A stretch of 37,543 nucleotides of DNA, taken from assembly GCA_002432715.1 (NCBI GenBank), contig DJGJ01000042.1, positions 1 to 37,543 of the forward strand, read 5' to 3'. The stretch's first letter is position 1. Each line of letters opens with the position of its first letter. The position numbers and the translations under genes were made by a program. The notes under the pieces were generated by a model, which saw nothing but the letters and a program-made list of their open reading frames with translations, was not told the DNA's origin and searched no databases. This document shows positions 16,891-27,100 of this stretch, in pieces. The stretch is from Sphaerochaeta sp. UBA5849 (GTDB lineage Bacteria > Spirochaetota > Spirochaetia > Sphaerochaetales > Sphaerochaetaceae).

Positions 16891-19800
16891 TTAGAAGTAG
16901 CGGACAGCTCTGATATGCGTACCAGCGTCTTTAGTCCATACTTCTATGATGTCATCATTCCTATCAAAAAATACAACATGATAATGTAATTCTGCTGGAT
17001 ATTTTGTATGGATAGATTCTGAAGAACTCATGTATCTGGATAACCAAGTGGTACTGAAATTACCGATAAGAACTCTGTTGTCTCGTAGTTTTTTAAGCTC
17101 ATTCAGTGAAGGAAGGAACCAATCATCGTAGCCTCCATCTCTCATCGAGTTCGCTTCCTTGGCAGCATATCGGCCTACCTCGCTGCCATCAAGAGCATCG
17201 ATGATGGCTTGTGTATTAGCCAAGCCTGTTCCAATCCCAACTGCTGTACCTATTTGAAGCGTTATATTGCTGGACCATTTGATTCCATCAGATGTATCGG
17301 ATTTTGCTGCAATCAAACCATGTACTTGATTGGCTATGTACCCAGTGTCGGTGCTTTCGTAGATGTAGCCTACTACACCTCCGGCATAGTAATCTCCGAC
17401 TGCGAGGTCCTTCTCTCCTAAGGTAAGCAGAAGGTCAGCTCCTGCAGAGCGTGTCGAAGTCTCCTCGTATCTAAGCTTGATTTTTTGAGCTGAAGTTACA
17501 GAAATCATAGCCCTTCCACGGCTGTCAATCATTAGAGCCGAATAACTTCCATACGTTGTTCCATCTGTGGATATGCTTGCCTCGATTCCTGTCTGGTTGG
17601 CAGTAAATCCAGTGAGATTGATGATGACCTGAGTGATATTGGTCTGAGTGGCAGACGAGATTGGATAATATGCCTCGAAGGTACCGCTCAAGGCAGATCC
17701 AGCAGTTTTTGTAACTGTTACAGTCTCCTCGCTGGTGATACTGCCGGTATAGTTGGTCCCTGTTGCGGTTGCCGTAACTGTAATCTTCTTTCCAATATCA
17801 GCTTCAACCAGAGAGTAGGTGGTATTTGTGGCACCACTGATGGCTGTTCCATTACGTTTCCATTGATACGTAGGCGTTTCCGTGTTGTCCAGGTCGGGCA
17901 CAGCGGTCAAGACTTGGCCAAAGACAGGAGACCCTGTGATGAACACATTTCCATTCATGGCAATCTTGGTGATGGTACCGGAAGTCCCTGTAGTATCAGG
18001 CACGGTATAATTGGCAGCATCGGTGCCACTGATTGTATACCTGATGGTAAATGCCTTGTTGGTTCCGATATCAGCACTGGTATAGAAACCTGTGACGTTG
18101 CTCAATGTCACAACATCGCCTTCAGCTACACCCTGCAATGTGCCATTGGATGTGATCGGGATGGTTGCAGTTCCGTCATACTCCTTGGTCGTACTGTACG
18201 AAGTACCTGCAACAGTAAGCGGCTTCTGAGTTATGATACCATTCGAATACACCACACGACTATCTGGCTCAATATAATTGTCCTTGTCGGTGCCGTCAAG
18301 GCTGAAGGAAACAGTGATGCTTTTCCCCGATCCAGCCTGTTTCGTATCAAACGTTGCCGTCTTCTGCACCGTTACCATATCACCGGCAACCAAGTTGTTG
18401 ATTGTGCAGGCGGTAATGCTTGTATTCCTGGTGCCGTCGTATTCCTTGCTGCCTGTCACATCAATGTCTTTAGCCGTGAGCAGCCTCTTGTGGATGGTGC
18501 CGGTAAGGGAGCCATTTGCCGGAGCAAGATAATTGTTCTTGTCCACACCATCAATCGTGTAGACAACGGTGGCGTCCTTGCTGGATCCTGCAACCTTGGT
18601 AGCATAGCTCGCAGCGGCGGTGAACGTTACAGTATCTCCATCAACAACATCTTCGAGCGTTCCGTTGTTGGATAGTGTTGCTGAGGTGGTTCCATCATAA
18701 CTCTTGCTTGCAACGGTGGTTCCACTTACCGAAAGCTGCATCTTGTTGATCACGCCCTGATCTGTAGCCAAGGTGGTTTGGGGCGGGACGTAGTTAGCTG
18801 TGTCATCACCATCGATGTTGTAGTACACCCATACCTTTTTCCCTGTGGCTGCCCCATCTGTTTCATACGCTGCTGTTGTATGCAACGTTACTGAATCCCC
18901 CGCAACAACACCTACCAGACTCGGTTCCTGGGTTATTTCTGCATCCAAGGTTCCATCGTAGGTTTTGGTTGTTGCCACCCCTGTTCCGCCATTGACCGAC
19001 AGATAATATTTTTGGATCACCCCTTGGTAGGTACCATCCTCCGGCTTGATGTAGTTGGCACTATCATCACCAGTGAGCGTATAGACAACGGTGACAGTCT
19101 TGGTTTGAGAGGCACTCTTCGTGTCATAGTTCCCAACAGCGGTGAACGTTACCGTGTCTCCGTCAACAACACCGTCGAGTGTACCTTTTCGGTTTGGCTC
19201 TATCTGTGCAGATGTGGTCCCGTCATATACCTTGTTCAGTGTGGGAACGGTTCCGCTCACCCTCAACTGCTTTCTGGTAATCTCGCCCGTAGCAGTGGCG
19301 ATTGAATCAGCAGGCTTATGGTAGTTGGCGCTGTCTGCTCCAGAGAGCGCGTACGTGACAGTAATCGGCTTGTTGGTTCCCGCTGTGGGTGAGTTATACG
19401 TTGCTATTGCATTGACTTGAACATCTTCGGTCGGAACCATGCCGGAACATGCAACGTTGTTTATGGTTGAGGAGGATGAGCCGTCATACTCCTTGGTGGA
19501 AACAAGATTGAAATCTGTTACGGTCAACCGCTTTTGGGTAATCACTCCATCAGCCACGACAGTATCGCCAGGGGCTGTATAGTTGTTGGCATCAGATCCT
19601 GTAAGCGTATTGCTGACAGTAATCGATTTTGAGCTTCCAACATCTTTGTCTGTGTAACTGGCTGATGATTGAAGCATCACTAAATCGCCTGAAAGCACCC
19701 CGACAAGGCTTCCTGGAGCTGTTACGACAGCTGTGGGAGTACCATCGTACTCCTTGGAAAGCTGGATTGAAGGGGAGGAAGCAACTGCAAGTGTTTTTCT

Positions 19801-20934
19801 CGTTATCTCTCCACTGAAGTTGGTATTTGCAGGAGCGTGATAGTTTTCTGCATCAGCCCCGCCAAGTGTATAGCTGACGCTGATGAGCTTGCCGCTTCCT
19901 GCAGTCTTGTCCTGATAGGAAGCCGTTGCCGTTACCGTTATCTCTTCGGTCCCCACCTTGCCGCCAAGTACGCCATGGTTGGTGACTGTTGCAGAAGTCG
20001 ATCCATCATACTCCTTTGTAGTGGTGACTGTGGTTCCCGCAATGGAGAGCTGCTTCTTTGATATGATGCCGGCTACTGAGGTATCGGCAGGTTTTGTGTA
20101 ATTCAGCGCATCAGCGCCGCTGAGACTGTAGGTAACGGTGATGTTCCTGCTGTTTCCTACTAAAGCAGAGTCATAGGAGGCCTGGGCATGCACCACCACC
20201 TCGTCGCTGCCGAGCACACCTGTGAGTGCTCCCGCTGTTATACTTCCTTGGATGGCGTTGGTCCCATCATATTCCTTGGTGGTCGTCAGAGTAGGACTGG
20301 CAATGGTCAACTGGGTCGGCTGGTATGCAGGTATGGTGACGGTGAGGCTCTCGCTGGCCTCTAGCCCGTGCGCTTGTGCCAGTCGGATGTGGTAGGTCCC
20401 CAGTGCCAGCAGGGTACTGCCGACAGTACACGGGGTAAAGAGTGCATCAGCAGCGGCTGAAGCAAGTCGATATTCCATCTTCGCTGTTGTCCCGGTGATC
20501 GAACCTTCCCTGGCATCCTGACGTGAAGGGCCTGCAATGGTGAATGCACTTGCAAGGGGTGCGCTCTGGCTGAATACGACTAAAAGGGAGGTATCGACTA
20601 CTTGGCCCGCCTTCAGGTCGACTACTTTTGTCCCGATTCCAATCTGGCTGCCTTGGTCGTCGAACGCCTTGACGGTAAGATTCCACCTTCCTTCCTTCAA
20701 CTCTGAAAGGGTGTGTCTGGGCGGAACAATGTTGTTCAGGGTGAATCTGGAATTCGAGTCAACCAGATTTCCTTCCATGGTATACGAGGCCACTTCAACC
20801 TCTGGAGTGTCCAAGTCGATGGTTAGGCTGATGTTTCCAAGTTTTGCCATCATGTCGCTGCAGCCGACGAAGCTTACCAGAGTGCAAAGAAGAACGATGG
20901 ATATGACTGTGAGTGTTGTATTGATTTTTTTCAT
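16891..20934 (-). CDS. Giant YDG-repeat surface lipoprotein with DUF1566 tip (copy 1)
   Basis: This 1,347-residue lipoprotein has a signal peptide ending in the relaxed spirochaete-type lipobox FVGC (Cys25). A carbohydrate-binding-like N-terminal region (about 33-205) is followed by nine tandem YDG repeats of about 86 residues (about 210-987). Each repeat has a (K)EYDGT start and a G-D-NY-P motif. Then come an Ig-like module with PTYQWKRNG and a C-terminal DUF1566 (Lcl-C-like) domain with GDYYAGGVV, GGYDDWFLPSLNEL and a final RAVRYF. Repeats of this sort form extended stalks; the tip may bind a ligand. AGGAAA before the ATG overlaps the stop of the preceding outer-membrane gene, so the two are coupled. 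Function is inferred. Confidence 0.88.
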   Translation of the reverse strand: MKKINTTLTVISIVLLCTLVSFVGCSDMMAKLGNISLTIDLDTPEVEVASYTMEGNLVDSNSRFTLNNIVPPRHTLSELKEGRWNLTVKAFDDQGSQIGIGTKVVDLKAGQVVDTSLLVVFSQSAPLASAFTIAGPSRQDAREGSITGTTAKMEYRLASAAADALFTPCTVGSTLLALGTYHIRLAQAHGLEASESLTVTIPAYQPTQLTIASPTLTTTKEYDGTNAIQGSITAGALTGVLGSDEVVVHAQASYDSALVGNSRNITVTYSLSGADALNYTKPADTSVAGIISKKQLSIAGTTVTTTKEYDGSTSATVTNHGVLGGKVGTEEITVTATASYQDKTAGSGKLISVSYTLGGADAENYHAPANTNFSGEITRKTLAVASSPSIQLSKEYDGTPTAVVTAPGSLVGVLSGDLVMLQSSASYTDKDVGSSKSITVSNTLTGSDANNYTAPGDTVVADGVITQKRLTVTDFNLVSTKEYDGSSSSTINNVACSGMVPTEDVQVNAIATYNSPTAGTNKPITVTYALSGADSANYHKPADSIATATGEITRKQLRVSGTVPTLNKVYDGTTSAQIEPNRKGTLDGVVDGDTVTFTAVGNYDTKSASQTKTVTVVYTLTGDDSANYIKPEDGTYQGVIQKYYLSVNGGTGVATTKTYDGTLDAEITQEPSLVGVVAGDSVTLHTTAAYETDGAATGKKVWVYYNIDGDDTANYVPPQTTLATDQGVINKMQLSVSGTTVASKSYDGTTSATLSNNGTLEDVVDGDTVTFTAAASYATKVAGSSKDATVVYTIDGVDKNNYLAPANGSLTGTIHKRLLTAKDIDVTGSKEYDGTRNTSITACTINNLVAGDMVTVQKTATFDTKQAGSGKSITVSFSLDGTDKDNYIEPDSRVVYSNGIITQKPLTVAGTSYSTTKEYDGTATIPITSNGTLQGVAEGDVVTLSNVTGFYTSADIGTNKAFTIRYTISGTDAANYTVPDTTGTSGTITKIAMNGNVFITGSPVFGQVLTAVPDLDNTETPTYQWKRNGTAISGATNTTYSLVEADIGKKITVTATATGTNYTGSITSEETVTVTKTAGSALSGTFEAYYPISSATQTNITQVIINLTGFTANQTGIEASISTDGTTYGSYSALMIDSRGRAMISVTSAQKIKLRYEETSTRSAGADLLLTLGEKDLAVGDYYAGGVVGYIYESTDTGYIANQVHGLIAAKSDTSDGIKWSSNITLQIGTAVGIGTGLANTQAIIDALDGSEVGRYAAKEANSMRDGGYDDWFLPSLNELKKLRDNRVLIGNFSTTWLSRYMSSSESIHTKYPAELHYHVVFFDRNDDIIEVWTKDAGTHIRAVRYF
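17965..20307 (-). repeat. Nine tandem YDG-domain repeats
   Basis: Nine in-frame coding repeats of about 260 bp each encode the (K)xYDGT...GxDxxNYxxP...GxIxKxxL unit. Boundaries are approximate. The units are diverged in DNA, so the array is old rather than freshly expanded. Confidence 0.8.
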
Positions 20935-20943
20935 GGTAGTTTC

Positions 20944-21774
20944 CTAGAAGTTGAAGCGCATGCCAGCTTGGACGCCATACAGGGCCGCCACTCTTGATTT
21001 CTCGAAGAGCAGAATACCTAGCGGAGCTATGAAGAATTCGTGCTCATCACATAAGCTGTAATTGAAATTGAGAGCAAGGCGTACCTGCTGGTCGACAAAA
21101 GCCTCAAGCGAATCAGTCCCATCCTGGTCAAGGTCTCCATCGAGGAGGTGCAGGACCAGGCCATAACCCAGTTCAGGTGCAATTTTCATGTTCTTGCCCA
21201 AGCGTAATTTGTACCCAAACCCTGCCGAGATGTTGATTGCCTGCATCATATCGACCCAATCAGACTTTGAAGGGCCGCGGCTGTAAGCCGCTTCCCCGTA
21301 TCCGTACAAGGGATTGTGTTCGTCGACGCTGAGGTTCAGCTTCACAGCTCCCCCGAATACAGAAGAGCAGAGCGTGGAGCTCGAGCCTGTTGGAAACAAC
21401 GCATACGGCTTGATGTCCATCGAGTCAATGAACAACGGTTTCTTTGGATCAGGCAAGGTTGCGTTCCAACTATTTGTTTTGGTGTCGTACCGATATTCAT
21501 AGCTGCGGCTCCAATCCTGGTTCTTTTCCTTTTGTTGGACGAAGAGGATATCCTCTTCACTGTCGAATGCTTCCAGCAACAGGACCGGATGAGCGGCATC
21601 CACCTCTTTCCAAGCCCCTCTTGCTTGTGTCCCGGTTTGGTAGCGGATTGCCACAACCTGCCCGGAGGCAGGTTTGATCATAATCCGTACAGGCGAAGAT
21701 GAAGCAAAAACCGATAGTGATGAGAAAAAAACCAAAAGGGCTGTGCAAACAGCCATCCGAACGTTGATTGTCAT
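20944..21774 (-). CDS. Outer-membrane-type protein partnered with the repeat lipoprotein (copy 1)
   Basis: The protein has 276 residues from the ATG at 21,772-21,774, set by GAGGGG and a following signal peptide (hydrophobic about 7-20, cut near VFAS). The frame is open further upstream without a ribosome site. The N-terminal half (about 25-110) looks like a small beta-sandwich. The C-terminal half has alternating amphipathic strands, such as INISAGFGYKLRL and VRLALNFNY, and ends GMRFNF, the Phe-ending signature of outer-membrane barrels. I do not recognise a named family. Lying nine bases before the lipoprotein gene, it may anchor or export that protein (inference). Confidence 0.72.
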   Translation of the reverse strand: MTINVRMAVCTALLVFFSSLSVFASSSPVRIMIKPASGQVVAIRYQTGTQARGAWKEVDAAHPVLLLEAFDSEEDILFVQQKEKNQDWSRSYEYRYDTKTNSWNATLPDPKKPLFIDSMDIKPYALFPTGSSSTLCSSVFGGAVKLNLSVDEHNPLYGYGEAAYSRGPSKSDWVDMMQAINISAGFGYKLRLGKNMKIAPELGYGLVLHLLDGDLDQDGTDSLEAFVDQQVRLALNFNYSLCDEHEFFIAPLGILLFEKSRVAALYGVQAGMRFNF

Positions 21775-21867
21775 ACTACAACCCCTCACCGTACTACGAC
21801 CTTTGTCTGTCTTTTGCCTTTGAGAAAAGACATCCTGCTGAGTCGTGCAATGCATGAATTGGTATGT

Positions 21868-21929
21868 AGCCTAGCAAAAACAATGAGACAAGAGAGTGGA
21901 TTTACTTAGAATGTGTGATTTTCTACTTA
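21868..21929 (-). promoter_or_regulatory. LytTR-type direct repeats and promoter of surface genes, copy 1
   Basis: On the minus strand TAAGTA occurs at 21924-21929 and again at 21903-21908, an exact 21-bp period (two helical turns), the layout bound by LytTR regulators. An extended -10 box, TGC then TAGGCT (21868-21876), follows with no good -35, as expected for an activated promoter. Copy 2 (29056-29117) has the same arrangement. The shared stretch GTCTCATTG, then TTTGCTAGGCTACA, is conserved between copies while the rest of the gap has diverged. Confidence 0.68.
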
Positions 21930-21934
21930 CATTT

Positions 21935-23224
21935 TCAGATAAGCAGTTGGGCACAAAACAGGCCATCTTTGATGTGATAGAGCAACTCAGCATCGTATTT
22001 GGAAGCAAAAGCAACAATGCTTTTGGTTCCTATCCCATGGCCTTGCTCTTTGGATGCAGGAAGGCCGTCTGAATCGAGCTCAGTATCCTCAGCGCAGGGA
22101 TTGGTGATTTGCAAAAGCAAGCGGCCTTTCTGGACACAAGTAAGATGAATTACACGTTCTTTACACGCCTCAAAACGCGATATGGCTTGGATTGCATTCT
22201 CAAAGAGATTGGCGATCACAAGGGCCAACTCCAAGGAGTCGAAGGGAAGCTGTGCGGGAACGTTCACGTTGATGGTTGTCTGTATGCCATGTTGTTCAGC
22301 CAATTCTGCATAGTAGCTGATTACCGCATTCACTGCCTTGTTCGCACAATAGACCTTTGTTGTCGGCTGCTTGGTTGCAAGCTGCAGCTCCAGGCAACGC
22401 ATCGCCTCCTCGCTCTCGCCTTGCTGCAGCAGTTGCAGCAGCATACCGTACACGTGTCGGCGGTCATGGGATGCGAGGTTGTTTTGTTCGGCAACCTTAT
22501 CCATGAGCTCAAGCCTCTGTGCCATCGTGGAAGCTGCTTGGGAGAGGAGGGCTTTCTCATACTGCATACTTATGTTTTCCGTCTCCAATGCATGTATGGC
22601 ATTAAGACGCTTCAGTGAATAGAAAATGGTTCCATAAGCCGCAATGGTAAGGATGATAAGCAGCAAGAGCGGTTGGCTGAACATCTGCAGGGTGACAATG
22701 ATGTCAGTGGTTGCATAAAAGGGGTAGGAGAGCAACAAAGAAAGGCAGATAACCAGGACTGAGAATATCGGCCAGTTGTCGACTGCGGAGCGATACAGCG
22801 GCAGCAGGTATCGATGGAATGAGAAGATTACCACCAGGTACAGGGCCAGACGCGAGAGAGCATGGATCTGAGGGATGAAGGGCAACAGCATTCCAATCTG
22901 GAAGCTGAGAATGACGATCATCATCATGATATTCATCGTCGTCACGTAGCTGAACGCCCATTGCATGATGCTTGATTTGGATAAAGGCTTGAGAAGGAAG
23001 CCCAAAAGTATGATGGTAAGCAGATTCGCATGTGATACCGCGGTAAGGTCGGCATTGAAATACAAATACATGGTCGAGGAGATATCGGTGATGAACATGA
23101 TCACTGCTGCAACGATGGTGCCGTTTTTTCCATATTTTGACTTGGTCAAGGTGAACAGCAGCAGTGCATTCATGACGGCTGTAACACTGCCGCGAAGCAG
23201 GTTGTTCAGGAGTTCTGGTATCAT
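21935..23224 (-). CDS. AgrC-like sensor histidine kinase (copy 1)
   Basis: This 429-residue membrane sensor has six or so hydrophobic spans in residues 1-205, then a coiled-coil linker. The phospho-acceptor region is LASHDRRHVYGML (His253 the likely site), and the GHKL ATPase domain has an N box around NLFENAIQA (338-346) and GHGIGT (395-400). This is the architecture of AgrC/ComD-type kinases partnered with LytTR regulators, with no periplasmic sensor domain. The start overlaps the regulator's stop by four bases (ATGA). No peptide-pheromone gene is visible nearby, so the signal is unknown. Confidence 0.88.
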   Translation of the reverse strand: MIPELLNNLLRGSVTAVMNALLLFTLTKSKYGKNGTIVAAVIMFITDISSTMYLYFNADLTAVSHANLLTIILLGFLLKPLSKSSIMQWAFSYVTTMNIMMMIVILSFQIGMLLPFIPQIHALSRLALYLVVIFSFHRYLLPLYRSAVDNWPIFSVLVICLSLLLSYPFYATTDIIVTLQMFSQPLLLLIILTIAAYGTIFYSLKRLNAIHALETENISMQYEKALLSQAASTMAQRLELMDKVAEQNNLASHDRRHVYGMLLQLLQQGESEEAMRCLELQLATKQPTTKVYCANKAVNAVISYYAELAEQHGIQTTINVNVPAQLPFDSLELALVIANLFENAIQAISRFEACKERVIHLTCVQKGRLLLQITNPCAEDTELDSDGLPASKEQGHGIGTKSIVAFASKYDAELLYHIKDGLFCAQLLI

Positions 23225-23955
23225 GCTTCTTCCTTCGAAAGCAGATAGCGCAGATACTGTTCCCGTACCGCTTGGTACAGCTTTGCTACAATCGGCACTT
23301 CATACCCGCCTTGCAGTGTAAACCGTGTTTTCGTGAAACTTTCGATATAATCCATGTTCAGGACATACGATACGTGGGGCCTGACAAAGCGTGCATCCTG
23401 CATCAAACGTTGAATATGGACGGTGAACGTACCTTTGATGATCGACGTGACAATGACTCTTGAGTCGGTGAGCGTGTAACGCACCGTATGGTTTGAGTAC
23501 TCTGCAAAAAGGATTTCAGAGAACCTGAACACCTTGATTCCTTGCGGTGTCTTGATCGTGCAGGTGGTGTCAAACGTTTTGTCGAGCTTCGAACAAGCCT
23601 GAAGCACCGTTTTGCAAAGCTGCTGCTTGTCGATCGGCTTGAGCAGGTAGTTGATCGGGCTCGACTCAAACGACTGCAAGGCGTAGCCTGGCTCATAGGT
23701 TGCATACAGGATGATGGCTTCCTGGTCCCGTTCCCTGATGGCTTTGCCCACCTCCAGCCCGCTGAGCATGGGCATGACGATGTCCAGGATATAGAGGTGA
23801 TATTGTTGTTTTTCACAGCTGCGCAGCAGCTTGTCGGGATGGTCGAACTGATGGATGACGGCATGGATGGCATGGGACTGAATACACTCTTGTGTATAGG
23901 CAGCAAGCAGTCCTAATTGAGTGCAATCATCATCACATATTGCAATATTCAGCAT
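23221..23955 (-). CDS. LytTR-family response regulator (copy 1)
   Basis: This 244-residue regulator has an N-terminal receiver domain (acidic pair Asp9/Asp10, phospho-acceptor Asp58 in YILDIVMP, conserved Lys in NYLLKPID near residue 107) and a C-terminal LytTR DNA-binding domain (about 140-240, with FAEYSNHTVRYTL and FVRPHVSYVLNMDYI). GGATGAGGG stands before the ATG. It is encoded with its kinase and probably acts on the 21-bp-spaced repeats at 21903-21929. Confidence 0.93.
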   Translation of the reverse strand: MLNIAICDDDCTQLGLLAAYTQECIQSHAIHAVIHQFDHPDKLLRSCEKQQYHLYILDIVMPMLSGLEVGKAIRERDQEAIILYATYEPGYALQSFESSPINYLLKPIDKQQLCKTVLQACSKLDKTFDTTCTIKTPQGIKVFRFSEILFAEYSNHTVRYTLTDSRVIVTSIIKGTFTVHIQRLMQDARFVRPHVSYVLNMDYIESFTKTRFTLQGGYEVPIVAKLYQAVREQYLRYLLSKEEA

Positions 23956-23995
23956 CCCTCATCCTTGCAGTACATACCATGGTTTTGACTGGTTT

Positions 23996-24024
23996 ACTGT
24001 ACTGTAAAGTCTGATGGAAGTCTA
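23996..24024 (-). promoter_or_regulatory. Promoter of two-component genes, copy 1
   Basis: TAGACT (24019-24024) and TACAGT (23996-24001) are 17 bp apart on the minus strand. The same -35 sequence and spacing occur before the second copy of the regulator gene (31193-31221), which supports the assignment. Confidence 0.55.
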
Positions 24025-24109
24025 TTGTAAACTTGGGTGAAGTGTGTGAGAACACATGGATTCCCTGAGTAAAACAGGTAATATCTGAGTGAGCACTGAG
24101 GAAGGATCC

Positions 24110-24135
24110 CCCTGCCAAGTAGGTGCCTGACAGGG
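24110..24135 (-). terminator. Terminator-like hairpin after surface lipoprotein 2
   Basis: CCCTGCCA (24110-24117) pairs with TGACAGGG (24128-24135), an eight-bp stem with one G-U pair, ten bases after the lipoprotein stop. There is no T-tract. It matches the position and partly the sequence of the hairpin at 16858-16879. Confidence 0.42.
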
Positions 24136-24144
24136 AGGAAGCGA

Positions 24145-27100
24145 TTAGAAGTATCGGACAGGACGGACCAACAAAGTCTCAGTCTTCCAGGACCAAGAAG
24201 CAGTGTTGCTGCCAAATTCCAGCGCGTATACAGTACTGCCATCATAGGGTAGTCTAAAACTCAATTCCGTTGAACTCCAGTAGGCTCCTGATGTTGAGAA
24301 ATTTCCAATTTGATTGAATACCGAGTGAATTCTGTCTAACTCATCTTTTGAAGGTAGGAACCAGTCGTTATAGCCTCCTCCATTGTAATAGCGAGCGTTA
24401 AAAGCTGCAAAGGAGAATGATGAAGCGCCCGACGAGTTCATGATTTTATCAGAGTTTGATAAACCTGTTCCATAATCCGCCGACGTCCCGACTACGGTAT
24501 TTGTACTGCTCGACCAAGCAAGGCCGGTTGTCGTGATGTCACTCTTTGCTGCGATCAAGCCATTGGTTTCTTCAGCAAGAGTCGAGCTTGATGAGATATA
24601 GGCGACGATACCTCCTCCATAATAGTCTCCTATCGCAAGCGGTCGTGGGGCGAGAGTAATCTCTGTTGCAGGCCCTGGTGCATGGGTGCTTGTCTCTTTC
24701 ACCCTGAAACGAATCTTTGTCGTTGTTGATGCAGGGGAAGGCAAGTAGAGTATCGTCCTGCCGCGACTGTCGATCACAAAATCTGGATAATAGGGGATGA
24801 AGGTGTCATAGTAGGCTATTTCCGCCTCGATTCCCGTTTGATTGGGCGAAAATCCGGTAACATTGATGATTGTCTGACCTTCATTTGAATTGGGGTAATA
24901 TCCATCTATGGTACCGCTGATCGCCGCTCCTGCGGGCTTTTGGATGATTAGAGTTCCCGTATCATTGACATTGAAGCTGTAGTTTCTGGCACTCCCTCCT
25001 GTTATGCGAATCGTGTAGATTCCTGCTGCAGAAGTGGAAGTTGTTCCAGCTGTTGCAGTAGGAGAGCTGTACCCGCTTGCAATGATAGCATTGTCATTCG
25101 GAACAAAGCCGGTGACATCAACCAAAAAGGTAGGAATGGCCTCTCCGTATGTCTGTGTATAATCTCCCACCGTTGCAGTCAGAACTGCTGCGGTAATTGA
25201 GGCAGTCTTGCTTGTATCATTATTCAGGTAGTAATTGCCGGCATCAGAGCCGCTTATCGTATAGTAAACGGTAACAGGCTTGTCGATTCCTACATCCATA
25301 GTGTAGGTACCGGAATAATATGCAGTGACATTGCCTAGAGTTACATCGTCACCTGCAACCATACCGGTCAAAGTCCCCGCTGCTGTGATGGTGATTGCAG
25401 ATGATTTGTCATACACCTTTGATGCAGGGAAGGCAGTGCCGATGACGCTCAATTGTTTCTTCTCGATGGCTCCCCAAAGCTGCTTGTTGACTGGTGGGTA
25501 GTAATTGTTGGCATGCAAACCACCAAGCGAGTAGACGACTGTGATGGGATTGAATCCCCCCGTTGCAGTTGTAACGTTGGCGGACTGATAGTTTGCAGCA
25601 GCTCCTACGGTAACAACGTCTCCTTCCAGGATGCCGGAGAGTGTGCCTGGTGTGACACTATTCTGCACAGCTGTTGTACCATCGTAGACCTTGCGGTTTG
25701 TCCCCAAGATAGGATCACTAATCGTAAGCTGTTTCTTTATGATTGCACATGATGCGGTTGTAAGAATGTCAGCCGGCTTGAGATAGTTGTCCTTGTCGGC
25801 TCCCGAAAGCGAGTAGACAATAGAAATCCTTTTGCCGGTTCCTGCTGTAGGGGTTTCATAGGTGGCTGTTGCCGTTACTACTACATCATCAGAGCCGATT
25901 TTTCCATAGAGATTGAATGTGGGAGCTGCTGCAGAAGTGGTACCGTCATATACCTTGTTGGATGGCAAGTCAAGAATCTGGATACCGAGTTGCTTTGGGG
26001 TGATCACGCCTGCTTGTGGTGCTGCACTGTCTTTAGTTCCTTGGTAATTAGCTCCTGTTGCAGTTGCGGTTACTGTGATGGTCGATCCGATATCAGCAGA
26101 AACCAAGGTATAGGTGGTGCCGGTTGCCCCGCTGATAGCATTTCCGTTGCGCTTCCACTGGTAGGTGGGAGTCCCTGTGTTGGTCAGGCTCGGTACTGCA
26201 GTCAGGACCTGTCCATAGGCAGCTGTCCCGGTAATGGATATGCTTCCTGTCATTACTGCCTTGGCGATGGTAAGTGTGGCAGTCTTGTTTGGAATCGTCT
26301 CGTAGTTTGTGCTGTCACCGGTGAAATGTGCGGTTACCGTATACGTTCCTGCGTTTGTTTGTCCATTTCCACTGTAAGAAACGCTCACCCCTGAAGGGAG
26401 CGTACCGGTGATCTGAATGCTCTTTGGGTCTCCATCGTATGCCATCGCGTAATTGCTGAACGTGACCTCACCCATGGCATAGGTTGCTTTGGCGACCGCT
26501 GTGGTTGCTGTACTGTCTTTAGTTCCTTGGTAATTGGCTCCTGTTGCAGTTGCGGTTACTGTGATGGTCGATCCGATATCGGCAGAAACCAAGGTATAGG
26601 TGGTGCCGGTTGCTCCGCTAATGGCTATCCCGTTGCGCTTCCACTGGTAGGTGGGAGTCCCTGTGTTGGCCAGGCTCGGTACTGCAGTCAGGACCTGTCC
26701 ATAGGCAGCAGTGCCCGAAATGGACACACTTCCGCCCATGGTAGCCTTGTTGACGGTGAGATTTCCCGTATCACTGGTAACAAAACTGTAGTTGGTTGCA
26801 CTTCCCCCTGCTATGGTAATCGGATATGTACCTATTGCCGTGGTTGCATCAGTTGCAGAGGATGCAGACGGGGCCGTGTAGCCTGCTGCTGTATCGGCAT
26901 CTTCACCAGGGACGAAGCCGGAAACAACTACTGTATAGGAAGGATTATTCTCGCCATAGGTCTTGGAGTAGTCCCCCACCGTTGCTGTCAGCACGGCCTC
27001 TGTAAATGAAGTCTGTTCGGAATGATTATCTGCTACTAGATAATTGCCGCCATCCCTTCCTCCCAACGTGTAGGTGATGGTAACAGGCTTGTCATTTCCA

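Noticed and set aside
23956..24144. A peptide-pheromone (AgrD/ComC-like) gene near the AgrC-type kinases
   Set aside because: No short frame with a ribosome site and leader-like sequence was found here, at 31153-31352 or in the kinase/surface-gene gaps, and there is no AgrB-like processing gene.
25990..27009. Open plus-strand frames with Cys/Gly-rich repeats opposite the second lipoprotein
   Set aside because: They are antisense shadows of the repetitive coding strand, lack ribosome sites and repeat only because the sense modules repeat.
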